From Segniliparus rugosus ATCC BAA-974 (GTDB taxonomy: Bacteria; Actinomycetota; Actinomycetes; Mycobacteriales; Mycobacteriaceae), in NCBI RefSeq assembly GCF_000185725.2, contig NZ_KI391954.1, positions 310,001 through 374,000 on the forward strand: a DNA stretch of 64,000 nt, in the 5' to 3' direction. This document shows positions 8,859 to 17,432 of this stretch, one piece after another. Each line of letters begins with the position of its first letter. The first letter of the stretch is position 1. The notes beneath the pieces were generated by a model that was not told the DNA's origin, did not search any database, and saw nothing but the letters and a program-made list of their open reading frames with translations. Both the position numbers and the translations under genes were made by a program.

Positions 8859-9224
8859 GTGAGGATTCCACGCCGCTGCTCCAGGCCCGGTTGCAAGATG
8901 CCTGCCGTCGCGACATTGACCTACGTCTACGCCGAATCGACGGCAGTCGTTGGGCCGCTCGCCACGAACGCCGAGCCGCACGCCTGGGATCTCTGCGAAA
9001 TCCACGCCCAACGCATCACCGCGCCGAAAGGCTGGGCGATGATGCGCTGCGAGGGCTCGTTCACTCCGGTCCACGCCGAGGACGACGATCTGACGGCGCT
9101 CGCCGAGGCGGTCCGCGAGGCGGGCCGAGGGGAGCGCAAGTCCCGTCCGGCCCCGCCCGCGGCGAGTTCGACGGGGCGCCGAGGCCATTTGCGCGTCGTT
9201 CCGGACCCGGTCGACGCGGAATGA
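8859..9224 (+). CDS. DUF3499 family protein (Rv3258c type)
   Basis: A 121-residue actinobacterial protein of unknown function. The N-terminus MRIPRRCSRPGCKMPAVATL contains a CSRPGC knuckle, and a second Cys and His occur in DLCEIHAQR, so a zinc site is likely. Middle motif APKGWAMMRCEG is family-typical; the C-terminal third is charged and disordered. Start is GTG 8859. Its stop overlaps the manB start by four bases (ATGA), so the two are coupled. It sits at the head of the mannose-phosphate operon, as in Mycobacterium. Confidence 0.9.
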   Translation: MRIPRRCSRPGCKMPAVATLTYVYAESTAVVGPLATNAEPHAWDLCEIHAQRITAPKGWAMMRCEGSFTPVHAEDDDLTALAEAVREAGRGERKSRPAPPAASSTGRRGHLRVVPDPVDAE

Positions 9225-10603
9225 CCGGCGGCGTGCGCACCCCAGAAGCCGTCGCGGCGGTGGTGAAGGCTTACGACGTGCGGGGCGTGGTGGGCGAGCA
9301 GATCGACGAGGCGCTGATCGAAGACCTCGGGGCCGCGTTCGCCCGGCTCGTGCGCGGCGAAGGCGCGACGAGCCTGGTGATCGGCTACGACATGCGCGAT
9401 TCCTCCCTCCCGCTCTCGGACGCGTTCGCCAAAGGAGCCCTCGAGCAAGGGCTCGACGTCACCAGCATCGGGCTGGCCTCCACCGACGAGCTGTACTTCG
9501 CCTCGGGGATCCTGGACCGGCCCGGCGCGATGTTCACCGCGAGCCACAACCCGGCGAAGTACAACGGCGTCAAGCTCTGCCGGGCGGGCGCGAAGCCGGT
9601 CGGCAAGGAGACCGGGCTCGACCAGATCGCAAAAGCGCTCGTCGCGGGCGTGCCGGGCGCAGACGTGCGTCCAGGCGAGAAGTCCACGAAAGACGTGCTC
9701 GCCGAGTACGCGCAGTATTTGCGCGACCTCGTCGGCCTCTCCGCCATCCGCCCGCTCACCGTCGTGGTGGACGCCGGGAACGGCATGGCCGGGCACACCG
9801 CGCCCGCCGTGCTCGACCCGGTCGAAGGACTCACGATCATCCCGCTGTTCTACGAGCTCGACGGCAATTTCCCGAACCACGAGGCGAACCCGCTGGACCC
9901 GAAGAACATCGTGGACCTGCAGGCGAAGGTGCGCGAGACCGGCGCGGACCTCGGCCTCGCCTTCGACGGCGACGCTGACCGCTGCTTCGTGGTGGACGAG
10001 CGCGGCGAGGCGATCTCGCCCTCGGCCATCACGGCGCTGGTCGCGGCGCGCTCGCTCGCGAAGAGCCCAGGGTCGGTGATCATCCACAACGCCATCGTTT
10101 CCCGCGCCGTCCCGGAGCTGGTGCGCGAGCTTGGCGGCGTCCCGGAGCGCACGCAGGTCGGGCACTCGTTCATCAAACAGCGCATGGCGGAGACTGGAGC
10201 CGTCTTCGGCGGGGAGCACTCCGCGCATTACTACTTCCGCGATTTCTGGGGAGCCGACTCCGGCATGCTCGCCGCGCTGCACGTGCTCGCCGCGCTCGGC
10301 GGCTCGGACGGGACCGTGTCCGAGCTTATGGGCGGCTACGAGCGCTACGCGGCCTCCGGTGAGATCAACTCGACCGTCAGCGACGCGAAGTCGGCCATCG
10401 CGCGGGTGCTCGACCGGTTCGCCGGGCGCGCGAAGTCCGTGGACGAGCTCGACGGCGTGACGGTGGACCTCGGCGGCGGGGCGTGGTTCAACCTGCGCGC
10501 CTCGAACACCGAGCCGCTGCTGCGTTTGAACGCCGAGGCCCCGGACCGGGCGGCAGTCGACGAGATCGCGCAAGAAGTGCTCGGCGTGATTCGCGCCGAG
10601 TAG
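9221..10603 (+). CDS. manB: Phosphomannomutase / phosphoglucomutase
   Basis: A 460-residue alpha-D-phosphohexomutase that interconverts mannose-6-phosphate and mannose-1-phosphate, feeding GDP-mannose for lipomannan, mannosylated lipids and protein glycosylation. Seen: the phosphoserine loop FTASHNPAKYNG (~residues 103-114), the metal loop FDGDADRC (~248), the sugar-binding loop GGEHSAHYYF (~330), and the phosphate-binding RASNTEPLLRL (~428). ATG 9221 overlaps the upstream stop (ATGA); the frame is open far upstream, but that stretch is the antisense of other genes. Length is normal. Ortholog of mycobacterial Rv3257c. Confidence 0.96.
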   Translation: MTGGVRTPEAVAAVVKAYDVRGVVGEQIDEALIEDLGAAFARLVRGEGATSLVIGYDMRDSSLPLSDAFAKGALEQGLDVTSIGLASTDELYFASGILDRPGAMFTASHNPAKYNGVKLCRAGAKPVGKETGLDQIAKALVAGVPGADVRPGEKSTKDVLAEYAQYLRDLVGLSAIRPLTVVVDAGNGMAGHTAPAVLDPVEGLTIIPLFYELDGNFPNHEANPLDPKNIVDLQAKVRETGADLGLAFDGDADRCFVVDERGEAISPSAITALVAARSLAKSPGSVIIHNAIVSRAVPELVRELGGVPERTQVGHSFIKQRMAETGAVFGGEHSAHYYFRDFWGADSGMLAALHVLAALGGSDGTVSELMGGYERYAASGEINSTVSDAKSAIARVLDRFAGRAKSVDELDGVTVDLGGGAWFNLRASNTEPLLRLNAEAPDRAAVDEIAQEVLGVIRAE

Positions 10604-10691
10604 CGGCGCGGACGCTCAGCCCTCAGCGGAATGCCGTCCCTGAGCAGCATCTTCAAAGAGCGATTCGAGTTTTTTCTGCTATCCTGCCAGG

Positions 10692-11774
10692 ATGACCGGC
10701 ATGGTTGACCTCACAAACGCACCCGCCGCCGAACGCGCGGCGATGGTGTTGTTCGAGGTCGCGGCCCATGGCGGAGCGCAGGCGCGGGCAATCGGCTCCG
10801 CCTCGGCCAGCGGCGCGCTCGCCGAGCTCGAATCGTTGCGGCCAAGGGCGCTCATCTCTGTCACGGGATCTGGTGACGTGGCTCATGGAGCCGATGTCTT
10901 CGCCGCGATAGCCGGCGCCGACTGGGACATCCCCGTGGTCCGCTCCCCCCGGTTGCCGTCCTGGGCTGGGCCGCTCGACGTGCTGCTCGTCGCAGGAGCC
11001 GACTCCGGGGACCCCCTGCTCGTCGAAGCGGTGTCCACGGCTTCCCGCCGAGGGGTCGCGACCGTGGCCTCCGCTCCGCTGGAAGGCCCGTTGCGGGCCG
11101 CGGCCGACAGCCGGGTGATCGATCTCGCGCCCCGCCTCGCCGGCGGCGATTCCTTCGGTTTCGTCCAATCCCTCGCGGCGCATGTCGCGGTCGCCCGCGC
11201 GGTGCGTTCCTCCCGAGGCGGCTCGCTCGTGGACCTTTTGGCCCTGGCGGACCAGATCGACGAGGAGATCTTTTTGGCCCATCCGTCCCGCCCGATCTTC
11301 GAGAACCCGGCTCGGGCGCTCGCGGAGCGGATGCGGGGGCGGCGCGTGGTGCTCGCCGGCGACGGCTCGGCCGCGGCCTCCGTCGCCCGGTACGGGGCCG
11401 GCGCGCTCCTGCGTGTCGCCGGGGAGCCCGCGCAGGCCGTCGATCTGGCGACGGCCCTCGTCGCGGGCGAACGGCTGGCATCGGTCGCGCTGACCGGGGA
11501 AGCCGCCCTGTTCCACGACCCGGAGCTGGACGGCCCCCTGCCCGCCGCGCCGAGAGTGTTCGCGCTCGCTTCGGCCCAGAGCCGCTGGGACGTCGAGGCT
11601 CAGCTCAGGCGGTTGCCAGACGCCGAGTTAGTGATGGCGGAGGCCTCGACGGCAGAGCCGTCGGCCCGCCGCTTCCCCCGGCAGGAGGAGTTCGCGGATC
11701 TGCCGCAGTTCGCGGTCCTCGCGCAACGCCTCGCGCTCGCGTCGGTGTATTTGAGGTTGGGCGAGGAACGCTAA
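10692..11774 (+). CDS. TobH-like SIS-domain protein (Rv3256c type)
   Basis: A 360-residue cytosolic protein with two SIS-like sugar-isomerase halves (GSGDVAHGADVFAAIAGADW early, RRVVLAGDGSAAASVARYGAG later). Always found between manB and manA in Mycobacteriales; its reaction is not established. TATCCT (10680-10685) plus six bases before ATG 10692 suggests a leaderless transcript. Its TAA overlaps the ATG of manA by one base, so manA is translationally coupled. Function in mannose-phosphate metabolism is inferred from context. Confidence 0.85.
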   Translation: MTGMVDLTNAPAAERAAMVLFEVAAHGGAQARAIGSASASGALAELESLRPRALISVTGSGDVAHGADVFAAIAGADWDIPVVRSPRLPSWAGPLDVLLVAGADSGDPLLVEAVSTASRRGVATVASAPLEGPLRAAADSRVIDLAPRLAGGDSFGFVQSLAAHVAVARAVRSSRGGSLVDLLALADQIDEEIFLAHPSRPIFENPARALAERMRGRRVVLAGDGSAAASVARYGAGALLRVAGEPAQAVDLATALVAGERLASVALTGEAALFHDPELDGPLPAAPRVFALASAQSRWDVEAQLRRLPDAELVMAEASTAEPSARRFPRQEEFADLPQFAVLAQRLALASVYLRLGEER

Positions 11775-12982
11775 TGCGCAAGCTGCATGGACAAATGCGG
11801 CATTACCCCTGGGGTTCGCGCACGCATCTCGCCGAGCTCACAGGCAGGCCCGCTCCCAGCGCCGAGCCGGAGGCCGAGATCTGGTACGGCGCGCATCCCG
11901 CCGAACCGTGCACGCTCGGAGCCGACCCGAACGGCGAAGACGAGGGGCGCGTGCTCGCGGACTTGATCGCCGCCGACCCGGCACAGCAGCTCGGCGCGCG
12001 ATGCGTGCGGCAATTCGGCGCAGAGCTGCCGTTCCTGCTCAAACTTCTCGCGGCGGGCGAGCCGCTGTCCCTCCAAGCGCACCCGTCCGCCGAGCAGGCG
12101 CAGGCCGGTTTCGAGCGGGAGAACACGCTGGGCTTGGCGCTGGACGACGCGAAGCGGAACTACAAAGATCCACGGCACAAGCCGGAGCTTCTCGTCGCGC
12201 TCACCCGGTTCGACGCGTTGGCCGGATTCCAAGACCCCAGGGAGACACTGGGGCAGTTGGCCCAGGCCGGGCTGCTCGAGCATCTGCCCGAGACCGTGCT
12301 GCTGCACGACGAGAACTTCTGCGGCCTTGTGCAGCGTTGGCTGTCCATGCCAGTCGAGGATGTGGCGCGCAGAGTGACGGCCGTGCGCGAGCGGAACCAC
12401 GCCACAGGGGCCGCGTTGGCGCAGCGCTACCCGCAAGACCCCGGCGTGCTCATCGCGCTCCTGCTCAACCGCATCGTCCTGGAGCCGGGCGAAGGCCTCT
12501 TCATCCCGGCGGGGGTGCTGCACGCGCATCTCGGCGGACTCGGGGTGGAGATCATGGCGAACTCGGACAACGTCCTGCGCGGCGGGCTCACCGCCAAACA
12601 CGTGGCCGCGGACGAGCTGCTCGCGATCGTGGATTTCGAGCCGATCCCGCCCGAACGTCTGGTGGTCGGAGGCGAACAGCGGCCGACGTCTATCGAATTC
12701 CCCGCCTTGGCGGCGGAGTTCGAACTCGCCATGTACCGCCTCCCCGCGGGCGTCGCCAGAAGCGAGCCTGAAGCCGATGGGCCGAGGATCCTCCTCTGCG
12801 TCGAAGGAAGGGCAGAGGTCCACGTCAGGGGGAGCCGGGAGCGCCTAGCGCCGGGCGAAGCCGTGTGGCTGGCGGCGAGCGACGCGGAAACACGGATTTT
12901 CGCGCATGTGGACAACACCACAGTGTTCCTCGCGTCGGTACCCGGTAGGCTTCCCACTCATGTCAGCAGAGGGCGGCCGTAA
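11774..12982 (+). CDS. manA: Mannose-6-phosphate isomerase, class I
   Basis: A 402-residue zinc-dependent cupin enzyme interconverting fructose-6-phosphate and mannose-6-phosphate, the entry step to GDP-mannose. Seen: HYPWGS near the start, zinc/substrate motifs LSLQAHPSAEQA (~98) and DPRHKPELLVAL (~134), and the cupin signature FIPAGVLHAHLGGLGVEI (~245). The end LPTHVSRGRP overlaps the start of the cation-transporter gene by 23 bases. It forms the mannose block with manB and the TobH-like gene. Confidence 0.95.
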   Translation: MRKLHGQMRHYPWGSRTHLAELTGRPAPSAEPEAEIWYGAHPAEPCTLGADPNGEDEGRVLADLIAADPAQQLGARCVRQFGAELPFLLKLLAAGEPLSLQAHPSAEQAQAGFERENTLGLALDDAKRNYKDPRHKPELLVALTRFDALAGFQDPRETLGQLAQAGLLEHLPETVLLHDENFCGLVQRWLSMPVEDVARRVTAVRERNHATGAALAQRYPQDPGVLIALLLNRIVLEPGEGLFIPAGVLHAHLGGLGVEIMANSDNVLRGGLTAKHVAADELLAIVDFEPIPPERLVVGGEQRPTSIEFPALAAEFELAMYRLPAGVARSEPEADGPRILLCVEGRAEVHVRGSRERLAPGEAVWLAASDAETRIFAHVDNTTVFLASVPGRLPTHVSRGRP

Positions 12983-13889
12983 AGCGATCATCGCGGCGTT
13001 GGCCGCAAATCTCGGCATCGCAGTGGCGAAGTTCGTCGGATACGCGCTCACGGGGTCTTCCTCGATGCTCGCCGAGGGAGTGCACTCCGTCGCGGACACC
13101 TCGAACCAAGCGCTCCTGCTGCGCGGCCAGGCCGCCGCGAAACGGGCGGCGGACCAGCAGCACCCGTTCGGGTATGGCCGATCCCGGTATTTCTACGCGT
13201 TCATCGTGGCGCTCGTGATCTTCGTGCTCGGCGCGATGTTCGCGATCCTCGAGGGCGTCGAGAAGATCCACGAGCCGCACGAGCTGGAGAACCCGTGGAT
13301 CGGCGTCGTCATCCTCGGCGTCGCGGTCCTGCTCGAAGGCTACAGCTTCACCACCGCGTGGGGCGAGTCCCGCAAGAGCATGGGCGGGCAGTCGCTGTTC
13401 CAGTTCATCCGGCACACCCGCAACCCGGAACTGCCCGTGGTGCTTCTGGAAGACGCGGGCGCGCTCGTCGGCCTGATGCTCGCGCTCGGCGGCGTCGGGA
13501 TGTCGCTGATCACCGGCGACCCGGTCTGGGACGGGATCGCCACCCTCTGCATCGGCGTGCTGCTCGCGGCCATCGCGCTGGTCCTGATCGTGGAAATGGG
13601 CAGCCTGTTGATCGGCGAAGGAGCCACCCCCGAACAACAGCGTCAGATCCTGCTCGCCCTGCAAGAGGGGCCCGAGGTCGAGCGCGTCATCCACTGCCGG
13701 ACCCTCTACCTCGGCCCCGAGGAACTGCTCGTCGCGGCGAAGGTCGCGGTGTCCGGGGCCTCGGACCTCGCGACCGTCTCGAAAGCGGTGGACGCGGCGG
13801 AGGCCAGGCTGCGCGAGCGGCTGCCGGAGATCGATCTCATCTACATCGAGCCGGACGTGGACCGGGGAGCGCGCCCGCAAAACGCGTGA
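12960..13889 (+). CDS. Cation diffusion facilitator (CDF) metal exporter
   Basis: A 309-residue inner-membrane transporter with six membrane segments and a C-terminal cytosolic metal-sensing domain. The transport site is visible as His and Asp in EGVHSVADTSNQ (TM2) and Asp in LLEDAGALVGL (TM5); HPFGYGRSRYFY is the loop before TM3. It exports Zn, Fe or Mn by proton exchange; which metal cannot be told, though the H-x3-D site favours Zn or Fe. ATG 12960 gives the usual N-terminus and overlaps the end of manA, so it rides on the manA transcript. Confidence 0.9.
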   Translation: MSAEGGRKAIIAALAANLGIAVAKFVGYALTGSSSMLAEGVHSVADTSNQALLLRGQAAAKRAADQQHPFGYGRSRYFYAFIVALVIFVLGAMFAILEGVEKIHEPHELENPWIGVVILGVAVLLEGYSFTTAWGESRKSMGGQSLFQFIRHTRNPELPVVLLEDAGALVGLMLALGGVGMSLITGDPVWDGIATLCIGVLLAAIALVLIVEMGSLLIGEGATPEQQRQILLALQEGPEVERVIHCRTLYLGPEELLVAAKVAVSGASDLATVSKAVDAAEARLRERLPEIDLIYIEPDVDRGARPQNA

Positions 13890-13949
13890 CTCGTGGGGCC
13901 AATGGGAACCCGCTGCAGGAACGCGCTCGGCCTTAGTGACAATAGTCTC

Positions 13950-14897
13950 ATGCCGAAACTCGAAGAAGCGGTTGCCGCTCTTTACAGTAAGAAGAAAAGT
14001 TCGTGGTCAAGGGCTGGTGACTTAGCGAAAGACTTTTTGCGCGAAGTGGTCATGGGCGCGGATCCAGCTGGAGAGTACGGGTACTCGATCAGCGAGCCGC
14101 GCATCAAGAACCAGGAACGCGCTATAACGAAGCTTCGAGCGCGAGTCGACGGCATTCGGGAGGAAGATCTGGCGCAGAAGGTGGAGAGTCTCATCAGCGA
14201 CTGGGTCGGGGTGAAGCTCACGTGCAATAACACAGACGAAGCGAAGGTCGCTATTGCCAAGCTGCGAAGCCTGTGCCAGTCAGGGAAGAACATCACATTC
14301 GCGCAAAAGAGGGGCAAAGACGATGTGGTGGACTACATCGCGCAGCCGAAAGAATCAGGCTACCGGGCTTTCCACGCTGTGTTGGTCATGCCCGTCTTGG
14401 CTCCTGATGGCGAGTTTCCTGGGGTCAAGGTCGAGGTGCAGATAAAGACTCGACTGCAGGATGCCTGGGGAGAGCTGACGCATGAGAACTTTTACAAAAA
14501 TAGCGATGGCTCGGAGCCCACAGCGTTCCACAATGCGTTGGCGAAGACCATGGCTGACCTGCTTGCTTCTGTCGACGAACTTGCGCAGAAGGTCGCCGAC
14601 GACATCAAAGCGCAGAACGCGCGGGCCATTGCCCAACCGCGCAGCAAAGCGGAGTTGGTGACAGTGGTACGCGTTGAACCAACGTTTGCGCTGGTATCGG
14701 CAGAGGACGGACGGCAGGGGCTTATTCGCGCGTCGTATCTCAGGGCGCTGCTCGCTGAGGAGAAAACGATCAACCCGGACGAGTACATCAGTGTCGATGA
14801 CCATCTCGAAATGGGTGCCAAGCTGTGGGCGCTTCGCGAGGCCGCAGAGAATGAAAAGCTCTATTTCAACCCCACTAGTCTCGGTGCCGACAGGTAG
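13950..14897 (+). CDS. RelA/SpoT-domain nucleotide pyrophosphokinase-like protein with C-terminal S1-like domain
   Basis: A 315-residue protein without a hydrolase half. The synthetase-type core reads PRIKNQERAITKL (ATP-side R-x-K), SDWVGVKLTC (metal Asp), DYIAQPKESGYRAFH (guanine-stacking Tyr region) and VEVQIKTRLQDAWGELTHE (catalytic Glu). Two usual Arg are Lys here: GVKL for GVR and QIKT for QIRT. The tail (~235-300, VTVVRVEPTFALV...GLIRASYL) looks like a beta-barrel S1-type domain. Base use is unlike its neighbours: bases 13981-14040 hold 25 G+C of 60 by hand count. GACAAT lies six bases before ATG 13950. It may make alarmones, be a toxin-type synthetase, or act in defence; no antitoxin is evident beside it. 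Confidence 0.8.
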   Translation: MPKLEEAVAALYSKKKSSWSRAGDLAKDFLREVVMGADPAGEYGYSISEPRIKNQERAITKLRARVDGIREEDLAQKVESLISDWVGVKLTCNNTDEAKVAIAKLRSLCQSGKNITFAQKRGKDDVVDYIAQPKESGYRAFHAVLVMPVLAPDGEFPGVKVEVQIKTRLQDAWGELTHENFYKNSDGSEPTAFHNALAKTMADLLASVDELAQKVADDIKAQNARAIAQPRSKAELVTVVRVEPTFALVSAEDGRQGLIRASYLRALLAEEKTINPDEYISVDDHLEMGAKLWALREAAENEKLYFNPTSLGADR

Positions 14898-14962
14898 ACG
14901 ATTTGTTCTCGGGGCTCGGGACGGGCTCTTCGGATGTGGACCGGGGTCGCTAGACTGCAAGC

Positions 14963-15487
14963 ATGGATCCTGCTCCTGAAGTGCTGTTACGTCCGCTGGA
15001 GCGTCCAGATCTGCCGTTCGTGCACCGGGTGGCGAACGATTCGCGGGCCATGTCGTACTGGTTCGAGGAGCCGTTCGAGTCCCTTGCGGAGCTGGTGGAC
15101 ATCTACGAGCGGCACATCCACGATGTGCGCGAGCGCCGGTTCATCATCGAGCGCGAAGGCCAGCAGGCGGGCGTCGTGGAATTGATGGAGATCGACTACA
15201 TCCACCGCAACTGCGAGTTCGCCATCGCGATTGTGCCGGAGTTCCAGGGGCAGGGGATCGCGTACGAGGCGACGCGGGCCGGGATCCGCCATGCCTTCGA
15301 CATCCTCAACCTGCACAAGGTGTATCTGCTCGTGGACGTGGAGAACGTCAAAGCCGTCCATGTGTACGAGAAGGTCGGCTTTGTGGCGGAAGGCGTGCTC
15401 CGCGAGGAGTTCTTCGCTTCGGGCGGGTACCGTGACGCAGTCCGGATGGCGATTTTCCAGCGGGACTACTGGGCGCAGGCGGAGTGA
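14963..15487 (+). CDS. speG: Spermidine N1-acetyltransferase-like GNAT enzyme
   Basis: A 174-residue GNAT protein that closely follows SpeG: MSYWFEEPFES near residue 30, DIYERHIHDVRERRFIIE at ~48-65, the acetyl-CoA loop VPEFQGQGIAYEA (~93-105), and NVKAVHVYEKVGF near 130. SpeG transfers acetyl from acetyl-CoA to spermidine or spermine and limits polyamine toxicity. TAGACT (14951-14956) with TTCGGA sixteen bases upstream and six bases to ATG 14963 make a leaderless promoter, separate from the lower-GC gene before it. Substrate is inferred from family resemblance. Confidence 0.88.
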   Translation: MDPAPEVLLRPLERPDLPFVHRVANDSRAMSYWFEEPFESLAELVDIYERHIHDVRERRFIIEREGQQAGVVELMEIDYIHRNCEFAIAIVPEFQGQGIAYEATRAGIRHAFDILNLHKVYLLVDVENVKAVHVYEKVGFVAEGVLREEFFASGGYRDAVRMAIFQRDYWAQAE

Positions 15488-15525
15488 TCAGCCTGGTGCG
15501 GGGGATAGTGACGGCAGGGCGTGTT

Positions 15526-16779
15526 TTAGCCGGGGTTGGTGGTGTAGTGCTGGCCGGTGGGTGATGTCCATAGGATTGTTCCGTCTGGACTCTGTTTGTC
15601 TCGCCATTTGCCGTGGGTTTTTGCTCGGTGGTGGTGTTTGCAGAGTCGTTTTATGTTTTGGGGGACTGTCTGCCCGCCTGATTCTGGGTTGTGGTGGTTG
15701 AAGGGGTGCGTATGGTCGAGTTCTGTTCTCGCTCGGCGGTGGCAGCCTGGGAATCGACAATGCCCGTCGCGGGCGTTCACATGGGTTTCGACTGCTTGGG
15801 TTGGTTTGTAGTGCTCAGGCTTGGTGGTGAAGCGGATGTTCTTCGCGGCTTTCGCCAGTTTCTGGGCGAGTTCGGGGTCGATGGGTGATCCGTTGAGCCA
15901 AGCGGGGAGGTCGGAGAGGTTGGCGAGGACGGCGAGGTCCACGACGAGTTCGACGGGTTTGGCTTGGGGCGCGGGCCGGTGGGCGGCCTGGCACGTTTCT
16001 TTGCCGCATTCGCAGTGGAGTTTGTCTTCCCCGTTCCTGGCGAGGGCTGTGAGCGCGTCGGCCCGGCGGGTCCACATGGCTCTCGGGTCTCCAGGGCAGA
16101 CGGTCCTTGCGGCGGCGTCGAGCCGGTCTTTCACCAGGGCGGCTTCCATGAGCGGCAGGGTGCCCCAGATTTTCGCCATCCCGTCCCCGACCGGCTGGAA
16201 GAACAATCCTCGTTCGGCGTGCGCCCGCTCGCGCCGCTCGCGAGTCCATTCGGAGTCCCAGCGGATGTACTGGGCTTCGATCAACCCTTGGATCTTCGAT
16301 TGGGAGTGCAACCGCCAACGCGGAGCCCGCTCCGCCAACCAGGCGTCGAGCCTCTCCCGCCACCCCGCGGGAGCGGACTCCAACGACTTGCCCACCAAAC
16401 GGGCGGTCTTCGCGGTGACCTCCCCGGCGGCGAGCCTCGCGCCGAGCTTGGGGTAGCGCTCGGTGATGTTCTCCGCGAACGACAACATGCCCTTCGCCTC
16501 CCTGGACGAGACCCCGAGCGCCGGGGCGAGTTCAAGGATCGCCGCCTCACGGATCGAGAACGAGAAAATCCCCTTCCCGCCCTGACGCTCCTCCGCCAGC
16601 TTCCGCTCGGCGATATCCTCCGCGACGGAGACGACGGCCTCCGCCTTCAACGCCAATAACACAGCCTCAGCGCGCTCGATCTCCGCGAGGGCCGCGAACC
16701 TCGCCTTCGGCCCCGCGCGCAACTCCTCCCGGAGGCTCCTAATTTTCTCCTCCGACACGATCCCCGTCGTGCTGATCAT
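15526..16779 (-). CDS. DUF222 and HNH-endonuclease domain protein (13E12-type)
   Basis: A 417-residue protein: helical DUF222 domain (~30-280) followed by an HNH nuclease fold (HVNARDGHCRFPGCHR at ~340, LDHTHPF, CKHHHRAKTHGKW). This family is abundant in actinobacteria, often in many copies and in mobile contexts (13E12 repeat proteins of mycobacteria), with unknown biological role; HNH residues look intact. No flanking repeats or other mobile genes were seen, so I do not call a mobile element. A short Cys pair (HCECGKETC, ~258) could bind zinc. ATG 16779 is the first start after the divergent boundary. Confidence 0.9.
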   Translation of the reverse strand: MISTTGIVSEEKIRSLREELRAGPKARFAALAEIERAEAVLLALKAEAVVSVAEDIAERKLAEERQGGKGIFSFSIREAAILELAPALGVSSREAKGMLSFAENITERYPKLGARLAAGEVTAKTARLVGKSLESAPAGWRERLDAWLAERAPRWRLHSQSKIQGLIEAQYIRWDSEWTRERRERAHAERGLFFQPVGDGMAKIWGTLPLMEAALVKDRLDAAARTVCPGDPRAMWTRRADALTALARNGEDKLHCECGKETCQAAHRPAPQAKPVELVVDLAVLANLSDLPAWLNGSPIDPELAQKLAKAAKNIRFTTKPEHYKPTQAVETHVNARDGHCRFPGCHRRARTELDHTHPFNHHNPESGGQTVPQNIKRLCKHHHRAKTHGKWRDKQSPDGTILWTSPTGQHYTTNPG

Positions 16780-16874
16780 ACGTTCGACTCTACCAGAAAA
16801 TGACCCAGCTCACAAGGAAAAATCGAAAGATATTTCTACCCTCGACAGACCCTGGTCGGGTGCAGGCGAGGGGG

Positions 16875-17432
16875 TTAGAACGTCCAGCTGCCGTGTTTGC
16901 TAAGCACGAAACCGTGCGGAGGGAAGCGCTCTTGCCCAAGGCTCTGCCTTGCCCGGCACGCGAAGAGGAATGCGTTCCCATCCCCGCTGCCGCAGGTGAG
17001 CAGAATGGCCGGGACGTTCAGAAACACCTGGAACTGCTTCCCGGTGGAGAAATGCGGGAAGTCGGCGGTGTTCCCCACGTTGTTGGCCCCGTTGAGGAAC
17101 CGGACGGTCGGCTCGTTGTTGCCCTCGATATCGATCCGGGCGACGTTCTCCCCGTTCGGCATGCCGGGCAGATCGCCGACGCAAGCGACATCCGCAGGAG
17201 GCATCTGGAAATTCCCCCAAGCCTGCAACCGCAGGCGGCAGTACACCCCTTCGGCGGGGGAGAAGATGTTCTCGACCGGCCATTGCTTCCCATCGGTCGG
17301 GCTGAAGCCGTCCGGGTACTTGACCGCGGTCATCGGCAGCGAGTCGATATCCGGGAACTCGGGGTCGGCTCCCGCCGGGGCGGCGGGGAGCGCGAATGCG
17401 GCGCAGGCCAGCGCGAGGAGGAGCTTCTTCAT
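16875..17432 (-). CDS. Secreted Cys-containing protein of unknown function
   Basis: A 185-residue exported protein: signal peptide MKKLLLALACAAFALPAAPAGA, then a domain with about five cysteines after cleavage (YCRLRL, VACVGD, LTCGSG, FACRAR) and the C-terminal motif PPHGFVLSKHGSWTF. A similar HGF...GS ending occurs in the lipoprotein at 28306-28980. The start overlaps the stop of the sensor-domain gene by four bases (ATGA), so the two are co-translated. I recall related secreted proteins in mycobacteria but no function. Confidence 0.75.
   Translation of the reverse strand: MKKLLLALACAAFALPAAPAGADPEFPDIDSLPMTAVKYPDGFSPTDGKQWPVENIFSPAEGVYCRLRLQAWGNFQMPPADVACVGDLPGMPNGENVARIDIEGNNEPTVRFLNGANNVGNTADFPHFSTGKQFQVFLNVPAILLTCGSGDGNAFLFACRARQSLGQERFPPHGFVLSKHGSWTF

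Noticed and set aside
15526-16779. DUF222/HNH gene as part of a mobile element or intron
   Set aside because: No flanking direct or inverted repeats, transposase, integrase or intron structure was seen around it.
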